DNA of 64,000 nucleotides from contig NC_071328.1 in assembly GCF_010183535.1 (NCBI RefSeq), forward strand, positions 5,890,001 to 5,954,000. The letters are read 5' to 3'. Shown piece after piece: positions 12,531 to 24,700 of this stretch. The notes beneath the pieces were generated by a model. That model saw only the letters and a list, made by a program, of their open reading frames with translations, did no database searches and was not told the origin of the DNA. Position numbers and translations under genes: made by a program. The DNA is from Caenorhabditis remanei. Lineage: Eukaryota > Nematoda > Chromadorea > Rhabditida > Rhabditidae. How positions within the stretch are numbered: position 1 is the first letter of the stretch; each line of letters opens with the position of its first letter.

Positions 12531-14321
12531 AGTATCCATTTTCTCACTTTCTCTCTCCCCCGCAATCCCTCTAATAACGACGCGGTCTCAATTACGCAAC
12601 CGATTAAAATATGCCTTCCACAAATTAAAAATCTCTCCTTTCAATTAAAAAAAAACCCTCGCAATCAGATAGGAATTGGAGGGGGTCAGCCACCACGAGA
12701 ATTCAGACAAAACGATAGAGATAGATAATGTTCCAAAAGCGTGACCCAATTTGCGTATGGGGCGCCTGAAGAGAGAGAGGAAGACGATTGTGTTGACCGT
12801 TTTTGTGACACATTTGGAGGAAGGCGTCGAAAGAGAAATCGGATTGACATTGGAGACACAAAAAGAGTAAAACGATTGGATCGGCTGGAGGAAAGAGGAA
12901 GAATGGATTGGATGAGACGATTAGAATATGTATATGCATTCTTCCTTTATCCGAGAATAAACGAGAAATTTGTTGCGTAACACTTTCTTTCGGTGAACGA
13001 GTACCGGTAAATGGTGCATTGCTTTCAGGGATCTCGGCTGACGACTTAATTCAAAATATTTTGGTTTTTGTGTAGATCAAACATAGCGCTTCATTTTTTG
13101 TAGTTGATAACTTTTAGTGCAGAGCTTTCCCAGAGTGAGCTACAGTGAGTGTTCGCCTAGAAGTTTTGCTCTCGATGACAGTTGAGCTTTGGAACAACAA
13201 CAAAAATAAAGATCTAGACCTAATCTGTTGGGTGACCACCCGTTTTCAGATATTAAGCGAACTGTTACTGAGTTACAGGTACTTAAATCCGTGTACTTAA
13301 AAAATCGCTGTCTTTTGGTGGTCATGGATCTGAACTGTATTATCTAGGTCTCAATCGCACCAAATACTTTGAAAATATATCCAAATGTTAATAGAAACAT
13401 GATGAACAAGAATAGGCAAAGAAATTTTAGATTTTGTTAATAGAGCTTTCCGATATGCTGAAATAGCTAACTTGAGAGAGTTTTTATTGTTCTAGAATGA
13501 GATGTCTTTGAAATTTAGCAATCCAACTTTTAAACAATTGTTTTGGTTAGACATGAGACAAAGCTGAACAAAAATATATAAAAGGTTTTGAAAATTAACA
13601 TCTAGATCATCAAGATACTTGGACAAAACGGATAGGTCAAAAAGCCGAGACCAAATTTTGATGTCGTTTATGCTGAACAACTCCACACCCAAGCTTGAAG
13701 CCTTTTCAGCTTTTAGTTGTTTTAGTGAACAATCAAAAAGCTTAAAAAAGGTCTTGCTGGCCAGGAGAATTTCAGAAAACCTCACAACCTATAGAACATA
13801 TTAGTAAGCAGTGAGTATCAAGCAGATAAGGTACAGTAGGCTAACATTTATCCAAAATGCAAAGAAATCCAGAAGAAGAAGGACAACAACAAGAAGTGAA
13901 TGGCCGAGATAGAAAACTCAAAAGTGAAAATGATATGGGGGGAGGCGCCACGGGCGCCCACACTTCTTGTAGATAGAAAGCAACACAAAACGGATAGCAG
14001 TTATGTGTTTGAACGAACCGACCGATAAATGGGACACCACATTTGGTAATTGGGTCATTAGGGGCTGGCACACTACAGGACGAATGGACGGGGGAAGGCA
14101 GAGAAGAAGACAAGACACTTGAGAGAGAGAATGATGAGAACTTGGAGCGACAAGAAGGAGAATAAGAAGAGATTTAACAGATACCGATTGACACTGATTG
14201 GCGATTAGTAGTGAAAGAAAGTAGGAGGAGGAGGAATGATATACACTTTTGATATGTGTGCAGAAATTGGAGAAAGCTGTGGATGATGCCTGGGTTGATG
14301 GGTATGTCTGTGTGCCTGTTG

Positions 14322-14356
14322 ATCTGGATGTCCTTGGTTATCCTGGACATCCAGAT
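14322..14356. repeat. Perfect 12-bp hairpin
   Basis: Arms ATCTGGATGTCC (14322-14333) and its exact reverse complement (14345-14356) with an 11-nt loop, within a TGTCTG/GTCC-rich stretch that runs to about 14480. Function unknown; it may be a relic of a foldback repeat. Confidence 0.5.
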
Positions 14357-15063
14357 GGAAGCTCTGTAAGGCATTGGTTTCAGAGTTTTCAAGACTGTAG
14401 GTGATCTACCGCTGCCTGTCTGTCCATAAGTCTGTTCATCCCGATGTCCATGATTTTTATATCTGTCTGTCTGTCCTGAAACCTAAACGTCCCGCCTCAT
14501 CTGGCTTCATTCCGAACACCCAGCGACTCACGAAACAAGAAATTCCCGAGACGAATTAGCTGTCCCCCTCCTCCTCTGCGCAATAATCAAGATAACAGTT
14601 ATGAAATTTAAATAATAAATGGCGTCATGGATGAAATTTTCGGATGATATCATATTGAGAAATTTTAATTCGGGGTATATCATGAACGGCTTTCCGATGA
14701 TGATGTTCGGTTCTGCAGCTTCTCGAGTTAAGAATTTTGTCCTAGAGTTTTGAGTTTTTTTGAGATGAAAGTTCACGTCTAGCTCTACAAAAGTGTAGTT
14801 GGTCACTTTCCGAATGCAGACGCCTTGTGACCGTATCTCATTAGATTGGGCTCGAGCAGAAAAGTAGTCAACTGCGAAAATGGAGATCATAACTTTTACT
14901 AATACAGACTCAAATATCAAAATGAACAGTCTGTCATTGACGTCGTGACATTCTTTGGGATTGGAGCCATAAAATACAACCCCGCAACTTTTTGTTCCGC
15001 TAATATCTCACGAATTTACACAAAAGTTGACAAGAGCTTTACAATTTTCAGAATTCAAATTTT

Positions 15064-15087
15064 CATCATCATCATCATCATCATCAT
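15064..15087 (+). repeat. (CAT)8 microsatellite
   Basis: Eight perfect CAT units inside non-coding sequence. Confidence 0.9.
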
Positions 15088-16683
15088 TTTCGACTCAGTT
15101 ACACTCTTTCAAAAGTTAGCTGGTTCAACCAAAATTCCAGCTCACACCAGCTGTATTTCTCTAAACTAGGCTCTTACAAAGGTTACCAACTGCAAAAGAA
15201 TGCATCTGAGTTGGAAAAACACCCAGACTCAAATTTAACATGATCCTCAACACCCGTATAGTGTAACAAGCTTCTGAAGTCTGAAGTAGAATTCCACCCC
15301 AATCCGGAATACTGATGAGGATCACCGGATCTCTAACAAATTTGATAAGCGAATGTGTGTTTTCTTTTTGAAATCATTCGTTTCTTTTCCTTCAGAAGAT
15401 TGTTTTCTCTTCTTGTTCCTCCAGATCTTCTCCTTCCCGACACATTCTTCATTCATCATCATCTCCATCGTCTCCATCTTTTTGACCTGATTTCTCTTCT
15501 TCGAATGAAAAGAGAGACGGGCGGTTACTGTCACTTTTCTATCTGATATTGTATGTATGTATGCGGTTGTACGCCTCCTTTCCTCACTCATCTCTCCCGC
15601 GGATTTCTTCTGTACTTTTTCGGATCGGTGATAAAGAGAGAGTGTGCAAGAGGGTGAGACGCAGAGCGCGGATAGCGAGAAAGGAATGTGCGCACGGTTT
15701 ATGGGCGAGAACGAGGTCATTCAACAACCCTCTCCTCTACTATCCGTAGACGGACTACTGTTTGGATTACACTTTTTTGCGGGATGATCATATACTGGAA
15801 GGGGATGGATTACCAGGGGGCTCGGAGGGAAATTCTGGAAGTTCGAATTCGGTTCATAGAGGTTGTATCACAAATCTCACTTGTCACAATTTCCGAGTTT
15901 TCAGAAAAGAACCACTACTTGACATGAAAACTGTAAATATTCTTAAAAATTTATCTGAAAATCTCTTTCTCGACGAAAGAAGATTATTTTTCAGGTGCTC
16001 TGATCTTGAGGTTATATGATTAAAACTTTGAATTGCAGAACCTTTTTCAGAATACTTTATTTTAGAAGGGATTTATGAAAACTGAGCACTTGAGTTTGTC
16101 AGAAGCTTTTCATTTCATGCAGTGGCCGACATACCGTAAAAACTGTATTATAACGACATGGCGTTATATTGTTCAGCTGCCTTCCAGAGAAATTTTGCGG
16201 TTTTTAAACTTTTTATGGTTCATTAAAAACGTTTCTAGACATTCAGTTTGTTATTCTCAATTCTATACAATCACACTGCTTTTAATCAGAATCACACTGC
16301 TTTTAATCATGGAAAGTGTCCAGGAGAATGCTAGTGGTGAATTTCGAGGGAGTGCTGTTATAATACAGGTGTCGTTCTATTACAGGTGCCGTCATAATAC
16401 AGTTTTTACTGGACGTTTTACTGGGGTTTTTCTGGAGTTTTTACTGGAGGTAACTGGACGAAACACTGTAAATACATTATTCCGTTCTGGTAACCAACCA
16501 ACCAAGTTCAAAGCAACCTTTGCTCGCCGCTTGATAAAAAACTGTCGTCGTTTTTTGAAGAAGCGAGAAGAAGATGAAAACTTAAAAGACTCATGAAACT
16601 CTGAACGAACTCGAATCTCAAATTTTTGAATCTTGAATCATTGTTAGTTACTGTATTCCTTGTTGGTGATGAAACCCAGAAAC

Positions 16684-16706
16684 ATTTATTTATTTATTTA
16701 TTTATT
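16684..16706 (+). repeat. (ATTT)n microsatellite
   Basis: Five to six perfect tetranucleotide units in non-coding sequence. Confidence 0.85.
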
Positions 16707-18739
16707 GAATACGATCTCGAGTATCGTGAAAGTAAGAAAAGAAAAGAAAAATATACAGAAAATATTGTGATTCCAAGCTTCATTACTCCAATTCTGAAAT
16801 AGAGTTATCTTTTAAAAATTTTTCAAAACTGATCATAAAACACAGACTCCAACCAAAAGAATGAGATCATTACCATATTTCATATGTGGATGGAATAGAT
16901 AATTAAGCCATTTTCATTCTCTTTTTTCCCATATACGTATGTAAAATTCATCAAATGACAAAGCTTGTCAAAGATATTCTCAAAGATTTCAGAGATGCAT
17001 TTCGGTAAGTCTTTTTTATTCACAAGAAAACAAGATAAGATGTGAAGAAACAACAAAAGGTGTGAAAACAATAGAGAATACAAGTCATAAATGGGGGAAA
17101 ATAAAGATAGAAATGGAAGGGTTTGTGTTGTGGAAAGGAAAAATAGATACGATAATGAATAATTGTTAGAAGGAAAATGAACAGGAGTTGGAGTTTATGT
17201 CCTGAAACTATTATATCATCTGGTCTAGATCAAGTTCCCAGCAGTGAAATCTGGTAAAAGCCCATTCAATTTTATTGGACCAAGAGATTGATTTATAGTA
17301 ATTATCAAATTATGGAGTTTAAGACAATTTTCATAGTGGGTAACATTCACAGATTCATCCATTTTCCGACTTCTTCGTTGGAGAGGTTTTTCACTGAAGA
17401 GATCCTTTGAAAATCTGGGATCAGAATTTAGTGGGTGCACTGTTGGTTGAGAAAAATCTCCTGCAGGATTCCCATATCCATGCCGCACACACAACCTTCA
17501 AATCGTGCTGAGTTTTAAACTTGTAAATCGTCAAAGGCGCGTCAGACCAACTCATGACACGAAACCTCCCAAAATAAATCATCACTGATTCCATTAATTT
17601 CTTTTATTCTCAACTTGATTATTCCTCCTGTCAATCAAAAACTTCCCTCTCTTTGAGATGGAATACCTTGTTGCCATGATTAGAGCAGTGTGTCTGGGGG
17701 ACTATTTCGTACTTTTACTTTCTATCGTTTTTCCATTCTCACAACCCAATTTGACTGATAACAAACATACCTCTATCTAGAAAGTTTTCGTGGAAACTGA
17801 CGGTTTTGAATGTAATTGATCAAGAGGAATTTTACTTATTCTCTTCTTGTCAGTCTCAGTTGTCTCAGTTGTTCTAAAACCCTGAAGATATTGCTTGTAA
17901 ACTCATACCTAGATTCCTGCTTGAGAAAACAAATCGTCACTGACCATGACAAAAGTTAATCTATTTTGAACCTTCTGTCTTATTATCGATGGAAACGAAC
18001 CTTGTGAGTTGTGCCTGTGTAAATAAATATACATCAATTTATATATCATGCACTTATTTTATTTTCAATCAGGGGTCTATTTTCAATTGTCTAAAAAATG
18101 AAAGGACGGGGCCGTTGGAAAGGCGACCCGTGAATTGGATTTCGAAGTTTTTGATTGGTATTTTCAAAGATTTTAGTTAGATAAATGCTTACAACTTGCT
18201 GTTTTTTCGGTTTTTTAAATCAAATTTGCTGAGTACCGACTTCTTGTTTTGCTTGACTTCGATACGGAGCTAATTCTCATAAAACGTGGCAATTTGGGAT
18301 TCCACGTTCTCCCTTGTTTTGATTTTTCTCAAACTCTGTTCAACCAGAAGTTACGTTTCCTTTGTTCCGAGTTCAACCCATTTTCATTTTTAAATTTTTT
18401 TCCAGGGGCCATGCACCCTTGGTAAAAGTACACAAAATCACTAACCTCTCACTACAAACTACAAGTCGCTACAATAAATTTCTGTGTCCCGTTATCGTGA
18501 CAACTCTCTAGTCTCCGCCCCCTTTCTACCCGTACAACACAAAAACAGTGTCTCGTTGTGTTATCAATCTCTCTCTCCCTAATAGTTCTGTTGTGTCCAT
18601 CTACTAACAGTAATTGCTCTTTTTCTTTTTCTTCTTGCCCGTTATTATTTTTTGGTGAATTAATACCTTTCAGTTCTTAACTGCACCTTACCTTACTAAC
18701 AATTAATATACGTTTCTCTGATTCAGAATCAATCATTCG

Positions 18740-21700
18740 ATGGGAAAAGATACGGAGAAAACACCGCTTCTATTGTCGAATAAAGACTTTCGGAAGAGTG
18801 ATACTAGTATAAGGTAAGCCATTTACTAACCCTTGAAAATTAGAAAATAAATTTTCCTTGACAGGGGAACCTCACACACGGCCTCCTGCAGAGGCCCTCT
18901 CAAAGTACTGCGCACAGTGCATTGAGAGGGCCTCCGCTGGAGGCGGTGCTCACAGGGTCGCAAGTTTGGAATCGTTCCAAATTGCAACCAGGTATTAAGG
19001 ACAACTTGAATGGGCATATCCCAAATTTTTGTATTGTGCTCGTCACTTGTCGCTGAGAAAACACCGTCTTAACGTTTTTTGAAAGCCATTCTCAAGGCTT
19101 TTACAGTGCTTAACCACAGTATCCAGGGGTGTTTGGGACGTTTTTTCTCAGCGGGAAGTGAAGGTTCCCTTGTGAAAGTTATCAGTTTTATACTTTATGT
19201 AGATCTAAAAATTGCGGGCATTTTTAGTTTAAAAAAATCAACATTGTAACTCAAATTCTCATAAAGTCAAAATGTTCTGAAGTTGAGTGCTCGCTCACCG
19301 TTACCTGATCCTTCTGAGTGGTCGGTGAGGCGCTTTGCTCCATCCTCTGCGACCAAAAGGGGGTGGTCAACGGAGACCGAGTACTAAACTTTGACCAACT
19401 ATAACTTTGCTCAACTTTCATCTGAAAACTTGGTTTTAAGTTAAAAAGAAACCGAATTTTAAGATCTACAAAACACAATTAAAATTATCTAAACTTGATA
19501 CCACTAACTACTCTAACTTCCTTCTTATTACCCTATGGTCAACCTCTGTTTTAAGTTCTCTCGTCTAACTAACCTCCTTCTCCTACCATATCATATCTAT
19601 AATTTTTTGGTTATCAGTTCATTTAATGTGTATTGGAAAAGAGAGAGAGAAAAAGAGACAAACAATCAATAGAAAATAATGATTGTGCTGGACATTGATA
19701 GGGAAGAGAACGAGTTTTTGGTGGGGGACAGGGGGAAAGTATGGATACTTGAATTGTGGGAAAATCAGAAAGAAATCTGGAAAACTAATTTAAAAAAGTG
19801 GAAAACTATTGAGCTTAAGATATATTGCTGGGAAAATCTTGAAAATGTATTTCAAGCAAGGCACATCAACCTCGATTTGCACCGAATTATTGTACTTTTC
19901 GTTAAAGGATCAAATTTTGAGATTTCACATTATTTTGTTGTTGTGATAGACGATTCTGAAATTTTTGTTTTTTAGCATTAAGCACACAATTCCATAATAA
20001 CTAAACTTTTTCAATATTTCCAATGCTAGTCAAAACAACTCAAAGTTTCCGAAATTTTGATCTGAAAGTTTCTAAGCTCAATTTTGTAGCTTCTGAGTCC
20101 CGTGATCACATTCTGGACACGTTTTTTAAAAATCGGAATTTCAGAACAGAAATGAACGTTTCAAGACTTTCTTATAAGGGTCCAGCCACAAAAATTACAG
20201 TGGATGTTTACACTTCAGAGCAGAATGAGATTAGCTATCTGCTTATGACCAGACTTGACACTCTGAATTCCAAAATTTTTATTCCATGAGAAATTATCTG
20301 AACCATGTGACCTTGTCTCACTAATTTTCACTCAATTTTGTCTCACTAGGGAATGGTCAGGACTGACTTTAGAGTTCAGCAACGAGACCTAGCAGAATCG
20401 AGAGACAATTGAATTCTGATGGGAAATCAGTTTTCAAAAATTGTTGAGGGCTCTCCAGAATCCAGTTACTCTGGTCTGAAAATTTGACTCAAATCCGAAG
20501 TTTAAAATCCGAAGTCAGTCCTGACCATTCCCTAGTCAGTTGAGCCCTGATAGTCATTGTTTTATTCATTTGACACAGATTTGTCAGCATATTTTGAAAA
20601 TTGAGTTTTTACACTTATAACCCGAGCAAAGTTGCACTGCTTCCATCCAATTTCGACATTCTACTTGTTTTTTTGGTCAATAGAATTGTTACTCTGAACT
20701 CTGTGCTCTCTCTCTATCTAATTTCCAATTCCAATTAATCCTTTTGGAATTCCTTCATTTTCCATTTTTAGCCAGTTCAAATACCACTTTTGTGAGCAAA
20801 CAACCAACCGAGAGAGCTTCCAAAAATCACAAGTCCTTTTATCCTTTCTGTCTCTCTCTTTTTCTCTACACGTCACATTTATTTACAAGGGCTCCTTCTT
20901 CTTCTTTTTTCTCTTTTTTTCGATCATAGTTCCAAAGTCCATCGAAACACATTCTTTCCTAGTCTGTGCTTTTTAGAAACAGAAACGAAAATCCCCCAAA
21001 TCCATTAGTGTTTTTGATTGAATTCTCTTTATCAGAAGACCCCCCAACCCACACAAAAAAGTTTCGATAGATACAGAGAAAGATGGGAAAATGGATTCCG
21101 TGGTAGAAGCTCTTTTTTCGAAACAATGGGAAAAAGTAGGGGACACGAAAAAGTAAATAAATGAGGAATATGAAAGTAAATATTTGAAAATTTATGGAAA
21201 AAAGTAGAAAGATGATAAAGTCTAGAGAAACAAATGGACAGAAATTCCGTGGTTTTTGAAAGTTCAGAGAAGGAGCAAATGGGAAGAAGAGTATGAAAAG
21301 AAAGTAAAAACCAGAAAATCAAAAAAGGTGGAACTGTAATTTTTGTGCATTTTGTAGACGTATTAGTGAACTTCGGTATATTTTCACGATCTTTTGATAG
21401 TCCTACCAATTATTTTTGAGAAAATTTATCTCTATCTTTAGGATACTTTTGCAACACTTCAGCTCTTCTTGAGTTTCTTATCGTTTTTCAACATTTTCTC
21501 ATGGAAAAATCGAAGTTTTTTGCTCAAAAACAGATAAATTTTGATGTTTTTTTTTCAAAAATCTGGAAGGCTAAAAATAACTCGTCTTATTATCACAACA
21601 CGCTTCTTACAACCGCGCTCTACCGAAACCGAAGAAAACTGTGTTCGAAATTGAGAGACGCAGAGAAAAAGAGACATTATTCGAAGGCATTTCGGTAGAG

Positions 21701-24700
21701 TACATTTGTAAGAACTGTGCCAAACTAATAAAGTATACTTAAATTCAGATTCATTTAAAAAAAACTTGAAAAGAGAAAAAAAACATCAAAATTCTGGTAA
21801 CCCAGGATTCTGAAAAACCTCGTCAAAAGTAGTCACATGGCCGCCTGCAATTATTCAGAATTTTCAACACTTATCCCAATCAAGTTGTTGAGAATATAAA
21901 CTTTTTGAACAAATTTTTCTTCAAAAATTGAATTTTTCAATCTGAAAAAGTATGAAACCTCTGAAAACCGTAAAACTATATTTCTCATTCTACCTCAAAT
22001 CTCGAAAATCTCAGAAAATCGTATCACCTAACTTTCCAAAATCCCTCAAAGCCGCTAATTTGTATGTCGTTTGAACGTAGCGACATTGACCTTTGGAATG
22101 AGCAAATCTTAGAACTCATTGAATCAAAAAGAGTTGCTCTCTCCGTTTCTCTCAATTCTCAGTTTCCGCCCCTTCTTCTTCTTCTTCTCCTATTTGCTTT
22201 TTCGTCTGCGTCTCTTCCCTCTCTCTGTTCTCACTTTTCTCAACTGGTCATCAGAAGACGTCTTCTTTTCATTCTTCTCTCTATTCCAAAGTACTAAAAA
22301 GGAACAAAACAATGAATTGATTCCCCCGTCTGTCTCTCTCCTTCTTCTTATTCTTCCTTTTTCTATTCTCTATCATTTATTTTCCTTCAATCAACTATCA
22401 TTCTCTGCGTCTCGTTATCCCCTCGTTGGCCTGGAAACCTTCATTTCCTTCATTCATCTTTCAAAGAGGCTGGAGGCATTGAGTCAGTCAGCATCAAAAA
22501 AACAGAAGAAGAAGAAGAAAGGGGGCGGAGTCGAAGACATCATATCTTTTTTTAATTAAACGGACGGCCCCATCGGCTAGAAACCATTCATTCTCACACC
22601 TTTTTGTTTCTTCTCTTCTCCGTTTCTTCTTCGATTCTGACTGATGAAAAGCCGAAAAAACGAGCCCACTTGGGTGACTAAGCCTCTTCTTAAACGGTAC
22701 GCATTTTGGGGAATCGTTTTGTTTTTAGTTATTGTGTTTGATGGCAAGAAAAAGGATCTTTTAGGAATGAGGCATAGCCTAAGCAGCTACCGAGCGCTGT
22801 AGGTAGTAGTTTTGGATCCCTGGTATAGTAATTGTAAGTTCAGGCTCTGTTTTATTGCTCTTTTCGAGTTTTTTTGCTGGAAATTGTTTCTCTTTTTCAA
22901 TTTTTGGACTGAATCACTATGGCATTACTTTGTCAGTTTCTGGCCGAATTAGATGAACATTTTATTGAAGAAATCTGCTTGACGATAGCTTTCAGATGAA
23001 TGTCTACGTTTTTTCGAAACCTAAAGTTCACTGATAGCACTGGATTCTTTTCAGTTTTTGTTCAAACTTTCTAAAACATTAACTTTTGGAATCTCTAGAA
23101 TCCGAGCTTTCACATGAGTATAATCATGCTCATGTTCTGAGTTTTACGAAAAAATTTTTGAGTGTTGGTCCCGCCACGTGAACTTCCATAACTCGGTATT
23201 GCGCTGTCTCACAGAATTCAAGTAAATCTGCTTGAAATTAGCTTTTGCATGAGTATGAACATAACTGCTCTTTTTGAGAAAACTGCAGTTTCAAAACCCT
23301 CTTGCCAACAAATCCAAAATTTCAAATCCACGTTTTTTTCTACAAAACCACCAAAACACTCGCTCATGCAATAACATCTCCCATCTTTTTTTGCAGTTCC
23401 CACTCAAGTGACTCCTCAATCGATGAATCGACTGTCAAGCTTACAAACTATGGACTCTTCTCTTATACTCGTGGAAAAGATTTACTTCTTCTCATCGTCG
23501 GAACAATCGCCGCAGTTATTCATGGAGCCGGATTCCCACTTCTTGCCATTGGTTAGTTTTGAATAGATAGTTTTTGTATTTGAGTAAAAAAGGTTGAAAC
23601 CAGCGATAGTTGACGCTGTAGGCATAATTATACTAAGGTCTTGACACACATTTAATTCAAAAATATAGTATTTTTGATCCTAACAAAAAGGGAATTTAAA
23701 AAAAAATCATTTTATACTTCTGAAACTTTCTAAAGTTCACTAAAACACATACCGTACCCCCATGGGTTCATTTTGTTGTCGTTTTGCAACCGGAATCGTC
23801 ATCTCACATCAAGAACATTTGACCTCCCTTTTCAGTTAAAAAACGACAATTCCAAACTATACCATTAATTTAATTAGATTACCTTTCTCTCTAGGATGAC
23901 ATCACTTTTCCAAATGATTTGTGTTGTGATCTTTTTTCGGGTAGAAGGCATTCTTAAAGGAGAAAAAAATCAAGTTTGTTTTCAGTACTCGGAGGAATGA
24001 CAACAGTCTTCTTGAGAGCTCAGAACTCTGGATTCGTTGTTGGTATCGAAAATGTGAACCCGAATGGATTGGAACCGATTTCAATGTTAGTTTGAGTGAA
24101 GGGAAATACAGAAAATAAATAAGAACAAGAAAAAATTGGAAAAAAAAACAACTAAATGGTGCATCGACCTTGGAACCCGTTTTGCTAACCAATTCTTCGA
24201 AATTCAACAGCCAAGATACACCATTAATAAGCCGAAAGAATGCTCTTCTCAAATATGTTTCCTCTTTTCCAAAAAGAATTTCTCAGAACGTCAGCCAAGT
24301 TTCATCTGAAATTTTTGTTCCAAAGTCACAGATTTTTGTAGCCTCGACACCAGGAAAACAAACTCTGACAAAACAAAATCATGTTTAGCCAATTGCATAT
24401 TTGTCATTAGAGAAAGTCACCAAAAACTACAATTCGATTGAACTTTTGCTCTTTAACCGTAGTCCTAAAGTGCCTTGAGTCATCTGATCCGACTACTTAA
24501 TCCCTCTATCTGATCCCCATGACAAAAAGCAATAAACTCTATTTGCAGAAAGGGATTTTCAGCTAGAGTTTAGTTGTTTTTGAGGGTTTTTTAGTTTCCA
24601 GGTGAACAAAAAAGTTGCACGTGTCCCTCAAAAATTAAGGTGCAAGATGCACCAATTCGTGACTTTTTGAAACAAGATCTATTCTAATTTTCGCAGTGAT

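Larger units (their letters stand above)
10510..18739. other. Long non-coding stretch noah-1 to pgp-2
   Basis: About 8.2 kb between divergent genes with no gene I can support. It contains CT- and GA-rich tracts, dispersed nematode repeats (11100-11460, 12290-12530, 14780-15200), a hairpin at 14322-14356, a CAT microsatellite and an ATTT microsatellite. It probably holds upstream control sequence for noah-1 and pgp-2. The ORF at 16075-16596 has no recognisable domain. Confidence 0.5.

Noticed and set aside
16075..16596. 173-residue ORF in the noah-1/pgp-2 gap
   Set aside because: No known domain, no splice or upstream signals, composition like surrounding non-coding DNA.
17225..17494. 89-residue minus-strand ORF
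   Set aside because: No domain or gene context; intergenic.
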